Positions 45,767 to 54,613 of a stretch of DNA of 64,000 bases are shown piece after piece. The translations under genes were made by a program, and so were the position numbers. Numbering within the stretch: the stretch's first letter is position 1; each line of letters opens with the position of its first letter. Below the pieces are notes generated by a model that worked only from the letters and a program-made list of their open reading frames with translations, did not search any database and was not told the origin of the DNA. Origin of the DNA: Deltaproteobacteria bacterium (lineage in GTDB: Bacteria; Myxococcota_A; UBA9160; PR03). Location: NCBI GenBank assembly GCA_035063765.1, contig JAPSFT010000005.1, positions 231,488-295,487 of the forward strand, written 5' to 3'.

Positions 45767-46825
45767 TCAGAGCCAGTGGACCCAGGCGCCGTGCCAGTGG
45801 GTGCGGGCGAGGAGGCGGTCCTCGCCGCCGGGCCAGAGCAGGAGGCGGAGCTCGGCCTCGTCGAGCCGGGCGCCCTCCATGCGCAGCCAGGCGAGGGGGG
45901 CACCCGGCGTGGCGCGGGCGCCCGCGGCCCGCACGTCGGTGTCGATGCGCTGGCGCTCGGCCCCGGAGAGGTACCACCAGACGACCGAGTGGAAGAGCAC
46001 CGTCGCCTCGCCGGGCGCCGGTGCGGCCAGCTCGCGGGCCACCCAGTCGCCGGCGTGCGCCGCCTCGACCGGCGGCGGCTCCGGCCGCAGCGCGGCGATC
46101 GCGGCGCGGAGCGTCGCGAGACGCTCGAGCTGCTCGGGCCAGACGAAGGACTCGAGCTTCCGGCACTGCTCCCCGTCGCGAAGATCGATCGGAGCCACGT
46201 CGCAGCCGGCGCGGCTCGCCACCCGCACGGGGGCCGCGAGGGGCGGCAGCGCTCCCGACCAGTCGCTGCCGAGCACCACGCGCGCCCGGGGCTCGCCCCA
46301 GCCCTGCGGCCCGAGCGCGTAGCGGTAGCGGTCCCAGCCGAGGTTCAGGCCCGCGCTCGCGCCCACCTCGCGCAGCCGCAGCGGCAGCCCCGTCTCGTGC
46401 GCAACGCGCAGGAAGCCGCCGAGGAGGACCGCGCAGCGGCGGACCTCGTTGGTCTGGACGGGCCGGGCGACCGCCGCGACGCGCAGATCGTCGCGCCGCT
46501 CGCGCGCGAGGGCGTGGAGCGCGCGCCAGGCCCCCTCGGCCTCGTAGCGGCCGCCCGCGGAGGGATAGTGGGCCGCGAGCGCCGGCGCGTCGCCCGCGAG
46601 CACGAGCGCATGGACCGCCGCGAAGATGCGTAGAGCCAGCGCGTCGAGGAGCGGGTGGCCGCGGTAGTCGGCCACGATCTCGGCGAAGACGCCGCCCGCG
46701 GCTAGATCGCCGCCGGCGCGCGCGAGGAGCTCGGCGTAGATCGGCGAGCCGGTGGAGGCACAGCCCAGGGCCTGGCTGCGGAAGGCCTCGGCGAGCATCC
46801 CGCGCGAGGGGGCCTCGCGGCTCAC
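45767..46825 (-). CDS. DUF2332 protein
   Basis: The 352-residue protein matches DUF2332 by its ATGSPIYAELL-like N-terminus (STGSPIYAELLARAGGDL), LREVGASAGLNLGWDRYRY, DLRDGEQCRKLESFVWPEQLERL and C-terminal HSVVWWYLS. The fold resembles a methyltransferase-type Rossmann domain (VGASAGLNL) but no catalytic role is established. The ATG overlaps the upstream stop by four bases. Confidence 0.82.
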   Translation of the reverse strand: MSREAPSRGMLAEAFRSQALGCASTGSPIYAELLARAGGDLAAGGVFAEIVADYRGHPLLDALALRIFAAVHALVLAGDAPALAAHYPSAGGRYEAEGAWRALHALARERRDDLRVAAVARPVQTNEVRRCAVLLGGFLRVAHETGLPLRLREVGASAGLNLGWDRYRYALGPQGWGEPRARVVLGSDWSGALPPLAAPVRVASRAGCDVAPIDLRDGEQCRKLESFVWPEQLERLATLRAAIAALRPEPPPVEAAHAGDWVARELAAPAPGEATVLFHSVVWWYLSGAERQRIDTDVRAAGARATPGAPLAWLRMEGARLDEAELRLLLWPGGEDRLLARTHWHGAWVHWL

Positions 46826-47628
46826 GGCCCGGCCTGCTCCAGCGGGAAGGCGCGCACCCGCCGCAGGCGCCGCGCCAGCGCGAGGGGCCGCTCGGGGAGC
46901 GTGGCGCAGTAGGCGACGAAGCCGGGCAGCGTCGCGAAGGTGCGCTCCGCCGCGGCGAAGCGCGGATCGGCGCGCAGCGTCTGCTCCTGGCGCACCGGCG
47001 GCGGGCTCGCCGGGTCGCGCCGGTAGCGGCGCACGTAGTCGAGCAGCCGCGCGTGGTAGCCGGGATCCTCGACGATCGCCCCGATCGTGCCCGCCCGCGG
47101 GTGCGTGCCGGCGATCATCTCCCCCACCTGCCGCTCGAGCTCCTCGAGCCCGTCCGGGAACATCTCGAGGAGCTGGAGGTCGTAGACCGGGTTCAGGTGC
47201 ACGACCTGCATCACGTGACCGATGATGGTGTCACGCTCGGAGAGGAAGCCGGTCGGGTCGATCATCGAGACCGGGTCGTCGAGCACGCGCAGGAGCTGGT
47301 GGAAGCCGAACGAGATGCCCTTCTGCCGGTAGTAGTCGCGCGCGGCCGGCTCGATCACGAAGCGCAGCATGTCGAGGCCGCCGAAGAAGACCTGCCACGG
47401 CGTCGGCTCGGCGGGCGCGTAGCCGCGCTCGGCGAGGAGCGCGAGGCGGCGGCGGATCTCGCGGCGGTCGAGCCACAGGCGCACGGTCCGCGCGAGGCGC
47501 GTGGCCTTGCCGGCGAGGGCACGCGGCCCGCCGATCGCGGCCGCGACGAGCCGCCAGGGCGGCGCAGCGAGGCGGCGCGATCCGGCGGGCGCGGCGGCCG
47601 GCGCCGGCGCCCCGGCGTCGGCCCTCAC
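46822..47628 (-). CDS. Unknown helical protein, middle of three overlapping genes
   Basis: The 268-residue protein is soluble and helical, with an Ala/Pro-rich N-terminus. The segments SFGFHQLLRVLDDPVSMIDPTGFLSE and HLNPVYDLQLLEMFPDGLEELERQVGEMI are striking and likely conserved, but I do not recognise the family. The start GTG overlaps the CMD-gene stop, and its own stop overlaps the DUF2332 ATG, so all three are tightly coupled. Some overlap with membrane-associated oxygenase-type proteins is possible but unproven. Confidence 0.5.
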   Translation of the reverse strand: MRADAGAPAPAAAPAGSRRLAAPPWRLVAAAIGGPRALAGKATRLARTVRLWLDRREIRRRLALLAERGYAPAEPTPWQVFFGGLDMLRFVIEPAARDYYRQKGISFGFHQLLRVLDDPVSMIDPTGFLSERDTIIGHVMQVVHLNPVYDLQLLEMFPDGLEELERQVGEMIAGTHPRAGTIGAIVEDPGYHARLLDYVRRYRRDPASPPPVRQEQTLRADPRFAAAERTFATLPGFVAYCATLPERPLALARRLRRVRAFPLEQAGP

Positions 47629-48266
47629 GCCGTCTTCCCGACGCCGCCCATGAAGTCGCCGCCTGCGCCCCCGGCAGGCCCCGCCACCTCGACGATGCGC
47701 TCCGGCACGTCGTCGTACTCGAGGCGCAGGGCACGGCTCATGATCGCGTGCATCTCGTAGAGCGCGGTGATGTAGGTGAGCTCGAGGATCTCCTCGTCGC
47801 CGAGATGCTCGCGCAGGCGCGCGAAGGTGGCATCCTGGACGCGGCCGTTCTGGAGCACCAGCTCGTCCACGTAGGCGAGCACCGCGCGCTCGGCCGGCGC
47901 GAAGACGGCGGCGCCGGCCCAGCTCGCGATCGCCTGGATCTTCTCCTCGGGGAGGCCGACGTCGCGCGCCGCCTTGCAGTGCTGCGAGTAGACGAACTGG
48001 CTCTCGCGCAGGAAGCCGGCCCGGGTCTGGCCGAGCTCGCGCAGGCAGGGGTCGAGCTTGCGCTTCGCGCTGCGGTAGAAGGCGAAGCCCGCCACCGCGT
48101 GGCGGAAGCAGTCGGGCACCAGCGCGAACACCGTCCACCAGTCGCCGCGCGTGCCGGTCGCGGTGCCGGGCTCGGCCACCGGGCAGCGCCCGCCGAAGAG
48201 CATGTCGTAGATCGTCTGCACGTCCGCGGGCGCCTCGGCGCGCGGGACCTGTCGGAGTCTGGGCAT
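47625..48266 (-). CDS. Carboxymuconolactone decarboxylase/AhpD-like protein
   Basis: The 213-residue protein has the CMD fold marker RESQFVYSQHCKAARDVGLPEEKI, with a SQHC motif (His-Cys) in place of the CxxC, and FAPAERAVLAYVDELVLQNGRV. AhpD-like members act as peroxidase partners or as decarboxylases; a single Cys suggests a non-AhpD role. It is the first gene of an operon with 46822 and 45767. Confidence 0.85.
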   Translation of the reverse strand: MPRLRQVPRAEAPADVQTIYDMLFGGRCPVAEPGTATGTRGDWWTVFALVPDCFRHAVAGFAFYRSAKRKLDPCLRELGQTRAGFLRESQFVYSQHCKAARDVGLPEEKIQAIASWAGAAVFAPAERAVLAYVDELVLQNGRVQDATFARLREHLGDEEILELTYITALYEMHAIMSRALRLEYDDVPERIVEVAGPAGGAGGDFMGGVGKTA

Positions 48267-48304
48267 CGCAGGAGGGCCTCCGGCCCGATCTTAGTGCGCG
48301 CCCG

Positions 48305-49459
48305 CTAGTGCGCGCCCGCGCCCGAGCGCCCCTTCCAGGTGGCGCCGCGCGCCCGGCGGTGGCGGCGCGCCGAGTCGATCGTCATCGCCGCGTAGAGGAT
48401 CCCCGCCAGCGGGAGCCCGAGCGCCGCGGCGGCCGGCCGCCCGTAGAGCGCGAGCGTCGGCACGAAGGTGGCGGCCGAGAGCGCCCAGGCGGCTGCGCCC
48501 AGCGCGCCGGCCGCGGCGTCGCCGTGCCAGGGCCAGAGCAGGACGGCGAGCGGCGGCGCCAGGTACAGGAGCGCGAGCCCCGCGATCGTGCCCGCGAGCC
48601 GCCGGGGCGAGCAGGCGAGCTGCGTGTAGGCGCTGCGCGCCACCATGTTCCAGACGTCGGCGATGCCGGTGCAGGGGCGCACCGAGCGCTCGCTCGTCGA
48701 GAGGCCGAGCCAGATCGGGCCGCCGCGCTTCACGGCGCGCCCGAGCGCGCAGTCGTCGATCACCTCGCCGCGCAGCGCCGCGATGCCGCCGGCGCGCGCC
48801 AGCGCCTCGCGCCGCACCAGCACGCAGCCGCCGGCCGCGGCTGCCGTCCGCGCGCGCGGGTCGTTGACGCGCGGGAAGGGGTAGAGCTGCTGGAAGAAGT
48901 AGACGAAGGCCGGCACCAGGAGGGCACCCCAGCCCGGTCCCGCGTGCAGGAGCACCATCTGCGACACCAGGTCGCGTTGCATCGCCCCGGCTGCCGACAC
49001 GAGACGCCGCAGGCTGTCGGGCCCGTGGACGACGTCGGCATCGGTGAGCAGCCAGAAGGCGTGGTCGCCGGCGCCGGCGCGCGTCCCGGTCTCGACCGCC
49101 CACATCTTGCCGACCCAGCCCGGCGGGCGCGGCGGTGCCCGCACCACCGTGAGCCGGGCACCGTGCGGATGCGCCTGCGCGACCCGCTCCGCGACCTCCG
49201 CCGTGCCGTCGCTGCTCTCGTCGTCGACGAGCACGATGCGCAGCGCCCCCGGGTAGTCCTGGTCGAGGAGCGAGCCGAGCGTCGCGGGCAGGAGCGCGGC
49301 CTCGTCGCGCGCCGGCACCACGGCCACGACCGCAGGCCAGGAGGCGGGCGCCGGCGCGCGGCCGTCGAGGCGCTGGTCGCAGAGCCAGAAGCGCCCGTGC
49401 CCGAAGGCGAGGTAGAGCCACGCCGCGAAGGCGAGCGCGCAGGGGAGGGCGAGGCTCAC
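48305..49459 (-). CDS. hpnB: Hopene-associated glycosyltransferase HpnB
   Basis: The 384-residue GT2-fold membrane enzyme has VVAVVPARDEAALLPATLGSLLDQDYPG (nucleotide site), LVDDESSDGTAE (DxD-like), WLLTDADVVHG and a QxxRW-like loop followed by two C-terminal helices. These follow HpnB, linked to hopanoid side-chain modification. It suggests hopanoids are made, though no squalene-hopene cyclase is in the window. GTG 49459 overlaps the upstream stop. Confidence 0.85.
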   Translation of the reverse strand: MSLALPCALAFAAWLYLAFGHGRFWLCDQRLDGRAPAPASWPAVVAVVPARDEAALLPATLGSLLDQDYPGALRIVLVDDESSDGTAEVAERVAQAHPHGARLTVVRAPPRPPGWVGKMWAVETGTRAGAGDHAFWLLTDADVVHGPDSLRRLVSAAGAMQRDLVSQMVLLHAGPGWGALLVPAFVYFFQQLYPFPRVNDPRARTAAAAGGCVLVRREALARAGGIAALRGEVIDDCALGRAVKRGGPIWLGLSTSERSVRPCTGIADVWNMVARSAYTQLACSPRRLAGTIAGLALLYLAPPLAVLLWPWHGDAAAGALGAAAWALSAATFVPTLALYGRPAAAALGLPLAGILYAAMTIDSARRHRRARGATWKGRSGAGAH

Positions 49460-50319
49460 GCCGCCTCCCCCGGGAGCGCCGCCAGGAAGTCCACGAGCGC
49501 CTCGTTCACCGCCTCGCGCGCCTCGAGGTTGACCACGTGCCCCGCGCCCGGCACCACCACGAGGCGGGCGCCCGGGAGCGCCGCCGCGAGGCTCTCGCAG
49601 GGCCCGCGCGACACGGGATCGCGTTCCCCCACGACGAGCAGGGCCGGCTTGCCCAGCGGCGCAAGCTGCGCGGCGAGCTCGCGCCAGCCGGGCTGCACCG
49701 CGAGGAGCCCGCGCAGCGTGTGTGCGATCGCCTGCGGCGCGTGCTCGAGGAAGCCCTGCTTCACGAGCGCTGCCGCTCCCGGGTCGAGGCCCGAGCCGGG
49801 CCCCCACGCGAAGCGCGCGCCGGCCGCCTCGAGCCCCTCGCGCTCGATCGCGTCCGCGAAGGCCAGCGCCCAGCCGCGCTGGCGCGTGCCCTCGCCGGCG
49901 CCGGGCGGGAGCGCCATCAGCACGAGCGCGCGCACGCGCCCGGGCTGCGCGGCAGCGAAGCGCGCCGCGATGCCGGCGCCCATCGAGAGGCCGCCCACGA
50001 CCGCGCGCGCCGCGCCCAGGTGGTCGAGCACGCGCCCGACGTCGGCGACGAAGCGCTCGGGCGCGTAGGCCGCCGCGCCCGCCGGCGCCTCGCTGCGCGC
50101 GTGGCCGCGCAGGTCGAAGGCGGCCGGCCGCGCGCCCGCCCGCAGGGCCCGGAGCTGCGGCCGCCAGTTGCGCGCGCTGCCGCCGAAGCCGTGCAGCAGG
50201 CACACGACCGCTCCGCCCCCGTCCGAGCCCTCGCGCTCGAGGTGCAGCGCCACCTCGCCCGCCACGCGCTCCGCCGCCACCCCCGTCCTCCGTCGCCCTC
50301 CGGTCCCGTGTGCCATCAT
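49456..50319 (-). CDS. Alpha/beta hydrolase
   Basis: The 287-residue hydrolase shows LLHGFGGSARNW, nucleophile GLSMGAG (Ser), and PGAGHVVNLE (C-terminal His). It is a general esterase/hydrolase type. Starts ATG 50319 or 50316 are adjacent. The gene overlaps hpnB by four bases, so a membrane-lipid-related substrate is possible, but this is inference. Confidence 0.85.
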   Translation of the reverse strand: MMAHGTGGRRRTGVAAERVAGEVALHLEREGSDGGGAVVCLLHGFGGSARNWRPQLRALRAGARPAAFDLRGHARSEAPAGAAAYAPERFVADVGRVLDHLGAARAVVGGLSMGAGIAARFAAAQPGRVRALVLMALPPGAGEGTRQRGWALAFADAIEREGLEAAGARFAWGPGSGLDPGAAALVKQGFLEHAPQAIAHTLRGLLAVQPGWRELAAQLAPLGKPALLVVGERDPVSRGPCESLAAALPGARLVVVPGAGHVVNLEAREAVNEALVDFLAALPGEAA

Positions 50320-50328
50320 GCCGCCGCC

Positions 50329-51123
50329 GTGAGCGAAGCGAAACGCCCCGTCCCGCCCCCGATCCCCTCGGCGACGATCCTGCTGCTCCGCGAGGAGCCC
50401 GGGCCGCTCGAGGTGTTCATGGTCCAGCGCCACCACGCGGTCGACTTCGCCTCGAGCGCGCTCGTCTTCCCGGGCGGCAAGGTGGACCCGAGCGATCACG
50501 ATCCGGACCTGCACGCCCGCTGCGCGGGTGCCGCGAGCCTCGAGCCCGCGGCGCTCGCGCTCCGGATCGCGGCGGTGCGCGAGACCTTCGAGGAGGCCGG
50601 GGTGCTGCTCGCGCGCCCGCAGGGCTCCGGCGCGCTCCTCCCCGGCGCGCGGGCCGGCGCGATCGAGGCGCGCTGGCGCGGCGCGCTCAACGAGGACCGC
50701 ACGACGATCGGCGCCATCGCGGCGACCGAGGACCTGGTGCTGGCGCTCGACGCGCTGGTCGCCTTTGCGCACTGGATCACGCCCGAGCTCCTGCCGAAGC
50801 GCTTCGACACCCACTTCTACCTGGCGGCGGCCCCGGCCGGCCAGGCCGCGACGCACGACGGACACGAGTCGGTGGACTCGCTGTGGATCGCGCCGGCGCG
50901 CGCGCTCGAGGAGGCGGCCCGGGGCCGGCTCTCGATCCCCTTCCCGACCCGCATGCAGCTCGCGAAGCTCGCGCGCGCGCACTCGGTGGCCGACGCCCTC
51001 GACCGCGCGCGCGCCGCGCCGGTGCTGCCCACGGTCGGCCGGGGCGCCGGCGGCCCGGTGCTCCGGATCCCGGCCGAGGCCGACTACGACCTCGTCGAGG
51101 CGCCGATCGACGAGCTGCGCTAG
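50329..51123 (+). CDS. Nudix hydrolase
   Basis: The 264-residue protein has a Nudix box VFPGGKVDP... with RETFEEAGV (REx2EEx) after an insertion of about 25 residues between the Gly and Arg parts. A long C-terminal helix resembles NUDT19/acyl-CoA pyrophosphatase-like forms. GTG start. It runs divergent to the hydrolase at 49456. Confidence 0.85.
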   Translation: MSEAKRPVPPPIPSATILLLREEPGPLEVFMVQRHHAVDFASSALVFPGGKVDPSDHDPDLHARCAGAASLEPAALALRIAAVRETFEEAGVLLARPQGSGALLPGARAGAIEARWRGALNEDRTTIGAIAATEDLVLALDALVAFAHWITPELLPKRFDTHFYLAAAPAGQAATHDGHESVDSLWIAPARALEEAARGRLSIPFPTRMQLAKLARAHSVADALDRARAAPVLPTVGRGAGGPVLRIPAEADYDLVEAPIDELR

Positions 51124-51133
51124 CGGCCCGCGC

Positions 51134-52051
51134 TCACCCCGCGGCGGCGAGCGCGCGGATCGCGCGCATCCCGACCGTGCGGATCCCGGCGGCGGCCAGC
51201 GCCGCACGGCCCTCCTCGCTGCCGTAGAAGCGGTGCTCGAAGGTGCGCGCGTGATGGCCGGGCCCGAGCGCGCGCAGCTCCGCGCCGTCGCGCGCGGGAT
51301 GGGTGATGAAGTAGGTGACGCCGGGCGCGAGGCGCTCGAGCCGGGCCCGCGTGTGCGCCGCGCCGGCGCCGGGCTCGAAGCCGAGCGAGTCGGCGTCGAG
51401 CCCGTCGAGGATCGGCTGGCCCGACCCCTCGATGAGCTCGACCGCGCGGCGGATGATCGGCTCGGCACCGGCCAGGCCCGCGCGCGCGAGGGCCTCGGCG
51501 TCGGGCCGCACCGCAAGCGCCGGGATCCGGAACTCGCGTGCGAGCTTCGCGTAGATCTCGACGAAGGGCGGGAAGAAGGCGGTGCCCATGTGGGCGTCGA
51601 GGTGCGTCACGTCGATGCCCGCCGCGAGCGCCGTCTCGATCTGCGCGCGCAGCTCGATCTCCACCTCCTCGGGCCGGGCGCGCTGGGCCACCTCGAGGGA
51701 GGTGCGCGGCAGGTAGCCCTCCGCGTCCACCAGCGACGGCACGGCGCGGCGGCCCGCGACGGGGCCCCAGCGGTAGCGCGACCACTCGGCGTTGAGCGTG
51801 AGATGGACGCCGAGGTCGTAGGCGCCCGGGTTCGCGCGCGCCCGTTCGGCCGCGCCGGGGAACCAGGGGCAGGGCACCATCAACGAGCCGCAGGTGACGG
51901 CGCCCGACTCCATCGCCTCGAAGGCGCCAGCGTTCGCGGCATGACACATCCCGATGTCGTCGGCGTGGAGCACGATCACGCGATCGCCGGCGGCGAAGCC
52001 GAGGCGCTCGGCGAGCGAGGGCGGGGCGGGCGGGGCGGACGGGGCCGGCAT
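51134..52051 (-). CDS. YdjC/ChbG-family polysaccharide deacetylase
   Basis: The 305-residue protein has LHADDIGMCHAAN (metal-binding DD), LGVHLTLNAEW, THLDAHMG and a C-terminal VTYFITHPARDG. ChbG/YdjC deacetylases remove acetyl groups from sugars; in hopanoid loci a related HpnK occurs. Proximity to hpnB (2 kb) is suggestive only. Confidence 0.85.
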   Translation of the reverse strand: MPAPSAPPAPPSLAERLGFAAGDRVIVLHADDIGMCHAANAGAFEAMESGAVTCGSLMVPCPWFPGAAERARANPGAYDLGVHLTLNAEWSRYRWGPVAGRRAVPSLVDAEGYLPRTSLEVAQRARPEEVEIELRAQIETALAAGIDVTHLDAHMGTAFFPPFVEIYAKLAREFRIPALAVRPDAEALARAGLAGAEPIIRRAVELIEGSGQPILDGLDADSLGFEPGAGAAHTRARLERLAPGVTYFITHPARDGAELRALGPGHHARTFEHRFYGSEEGRAALAAAGIRTVGMRAIRALAAAG

Positions 52052-52091
52052 GCTGACCTCCAGGGGCCGGCGATGATACCCTGCCGCCGCC

Positions 52092-52871
52092 GTGCCCCAC
52101 GACCTCGCCGCCCTGGCCGCGCTCGCCGAGCGCGCCGTCGACGCCGCCCGCGCCGAGATCCTGCCCCGCTTCCGCAAGGTCGGGGTGGAGACCAAGGCCG
52201 ACGGCTCGCCGGTCACCGAGGCGGACCGCGCCGCCGAGCGCGCGATGCGCCGCGTCCTCCAGCAGGGCGACCCGGGCGCCGCGATCCTCGGCGAGGAGCT
52301 CGGCGCCGAGGGCGACACCGCGCGCGGCGCCGCCTGGGTGATCGACCCGATCGACGGGACGATCGCCTTCGCGCGCGGCATCCCCCTCTTCTCGACCCTG
52401 CTCGCGCGCCTCGAGGACGGCGTGCCCGTGCTGGGCGTGATCGACCTGCCGGCGCTCGGCGAGCGGACCGTGGGCTGGACCGGCGGCGGCGTGCGCCGCA
52501 ACGGCGAGCCGGTGCGCTGCTCGACCGCCAGCGACCTGCAGCGCGCGATGGTCGCCCACGGCGACGGCTTCTGCTTCGTGCGCGCCGGCGAGCAGGAGGC
52601 GTACCTGCGGATGGCGCGCGAGCTGCCGCTCTTCCGCGGCTACACCGACGGCTTCGGACACGCGCAGGTGTTGGCCGGAGCGGTGGACGCGATGGTGGAC
52701 CTCGACCTGAACCCGTGGGACGCGGCCGCCACCCAGGCGCTGGTGCCCGCGGCCGGCGGGCGCTGCGAGACGATCCGCTACCCGGAGCAGGGCAAGATCG
52801 GGCTCGTCTTCGGGGCGCCGGCGCTGGTCGAGGCGCTGGTCGCCCACCTGGCCCGCAAGCCGGCCGGCTGA
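52092..52871 (+). CDS. Inositol-monophosphatase-family enzyme (HisN-like)
   Basis: The 259-residue protein has VIDPIDGTIAFARGIPLFSTL, GEELG (metal Glu region), GVIDLPALGE and the C-terminal NPWDAAATQALVPAAGG, which is the complete WDxAA motif. The FARGIP pattern favours histidinol-phosphatase HisN over SuhB, though neither can be proved. GTG start 52092. Unlike the homologue at 34952, all motifs are intact. Confidence 0.85.
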   Translation: MPHDLAALAALAERAVDAARAEILPRFRKVGVETKADGSPVTEADRAAERAMRRVLQQGDPGAAILGEELGAEGDTARGAAWVIDPIDGTIAFARGIPLFSTLLARLEDGVPVLGVIDLPALGERTVGWTGGGVRRNGEPVRCSTASDLQRAMVAHGDGFCFVRAGEQEAYLRMARELPLFRGYTDGFGHAQVLAGAVDAMVDLDLNPWDAAATQALVPAAGGRCETIRYPEQGKIGLVFGAPALVEALVAHLARKPAG

Positions 52872-52972
52872 GGCCGGCAACCCCGCGCCGCCGGAGCGGT
52901 TTCGGCCGCGGCCCGGACCCCGGGCTTCGCTAGACTCGGCGGCCCCGCTCCCCCCGTGACGTGGAGACCCCC

Positions 52973-54613
52973 ATGGCCGACCCCGCGCTCCCGACCCTCG
53001 ACGACGCCCGCGCGCTGCTCGCCCCCGCCGAGGCGCTGCTCGAGCGCGCGCTCGCGAGCGCGCGCTCGCTCACGAAGCAGGGCGCCGCGATCGACGACCA
53101 CCAGGTGCTCACCGAGCGCGTGGCCTACGCCGCCACCGAGGCGCGCGCCGCCCGCGAGCTCGTCGCCTTCGTCGAGCGCACGCAGGCGGAGGGGCGCGCC
53201 GACGCGCTCCTCGAGGCGACGGCGGCCGCCGCCGCCGCGGACCTGGTCACGAGCCTCGTGAACCGCCTCGCGCCCTCGGCCGACGAGCTCGGCATCGACG
53301 ACGCGCTGCCCGCCGACCTGCGCCGGCGCCTGCGCGCGGCCGGCAGCGAGGCGGTGTTCCGCGCGCTCGGGCGCGCGGTCGGGCAGCGGCGCGGGCGCAA
53401 CGAGACGCCGCTCGACGAGACGCTCGAGCAGGTGCGCGCCTCCGTGCGCGAGTTCGCCGAGAAGGAGATCGCGCCGCACGCCGAGCGCATCCACCGCCAC
53501 GACGAGACGATTCCCGAGGAGTTCATCACGAAGATGGCCGAGCTCGGCTACTTCGGGCTCTCGGTGCCGGAGTCCTACGGCGGCACCGAGATGGGCAACC
53601 TCGCGATGATCCTCACCACCGAGGAGCTCTCGCGCGCGTCGCTCGCGGGCGCCGGGTCCCTGATCACGCGCCCCGAGATCCTCGCCAAGGCGCTGCTGGC
53701 GGGCGGCACCGAGGAGCAGAAGCAGCGCTGGCTGCCGCGGATCGCCGGCGGCGAGGTGATGGTGGGGATCGCGGTGACCGAGCCGGACGTGGGCAGCGAC
53801 GTCGCCTCGGTCAAGTGCCGCGCCGAGCGCGCCACCGTGGGCGGCCGCGAGGGCTGGGTGCTGAACGGACCGAAGGCGTGGTGCACCTTCGCGGGCCGGG
53901 CCAACATCCTGGCGCTGCTCGCCCGCACCGACGGCAACCCGGCCTCGGGCGCGAAGGGGCTCTCGCTCTTCGTCGTCGAGAAGGAGGCGAGCCGCGAGCA
54001 CGCCTTCAAGCAGACCCAGCCGGGCGGCGGCACGATGGAGGGCAAGGCGGACGCCACGATCGGCTACCGCGGCATGCACTCCTACACCGTGCAGCTCGAG
54101 CACTGGTTCGTGCCCGCGGAGAACCTCGTGGGCGGCGAGGGCGGGCTCGGCAAGGGCTTCTACCTCCAGATGGGCGGCTTCGCGGCGGGCCGGCTCCAGA
54201 CCGGCGGACGCGCCTGCGGCCTCGCGCAGGCCGCCCTCGAGAAGAGCGCCGAGTACGTGCTCGACCGCATCCAGTTCGGCAAGCCCACGATCGAGTACGG
54301 GCTCACCCAGTACGAGCTCGGCCGCATGGCCGCGCGCCTCGCGGCGGCGCGCGCGATCACCTACGCCGCCGCCGAGGCGATGGACGAGAACGAGCGCCAG
54401 GCGGCGCCGCTCGCGGCGCAGGCCAAGCTCTTCGCCTGCGACGTCGCCGTCGAGATCACGCAGAAGGGCCAGATCCTGCACGGCGGCTGGGGCTACGCCG
54501 AGGAGTACCCGATCAGCCGCTACACCGTGGACGCCCTGGTGCTGCCGATCTTCGAGGGCGTGCGGCCGACGCTCACGCTGAAGGTGGTCGGGCGGAACCT
54601 GCTCGCTTCGTGA
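52973..54613 (+). CDS. Methylsuccinyl-CoA dehydrogenase-like acyl-CoA dehydrogenase
   Basis: The 546-residue protein carries about 150 extra N-terminal residues before the usual acyl-CoA dehydrogenase fold (ELGYFGLSVPESYGG, ITRPEILAKALLAGG, VAVTEPDVGSD-like, LLARTDGNPASGAKGLSLFVVE, ISRYTVDALVLPIFEG). The N-terminal extension and length match methylsuccinyl-CoA dehydrogenase (ethylmalonyl-CoA pathway). The ATG 52973 follows GGAG; GTG 52961 is an alternative. No ccr or ecm genes are in the window. Confidence 0.75.
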   Translation: MADPALPTLDDARALLAPAEALLERALASARSLTKQGAAIDDHQVLTERVAYAATEARAARELVAFVERTQAEGRADALLEATAAAAAADLVTSLVNRLAPSADELGIDDALPADLRRRLRAAGSEAVFRALGRAVGQRRGRNETPLDETLEQVRASVREFAEKEIAPHAERIHRHDETIPEEFITKMAELGYFGLSVPESYGGTEMGNLAMILTTEELSRASLAGAGSLITRPEILAKALLAGGTEEQKQRWLPRIAGGEVMVGIAVTEPDVGSDVASVKCRAERATVGGREGWVLNGPKAWCTFAGRANILALLARTDGNPASGAKGLSLFVVEKEASREHAFKQTQPGGGTMEGKADATIGYRGMHSYTVQLEHWFVPAENLVGGEGGLGKGFYLQMGGFAAGRLQTGGRACGLAQAALEKSAEYVLDRIQFGKPTIEYGLTQYELGRMAARLAAARAITYAAAEAMDENERQAAPLAAQAKLFACDVAVEITQKGQILHGGWGYAEEYPISRYTVDALVLPIFEGVRPTLTLKVVGRNLLAS

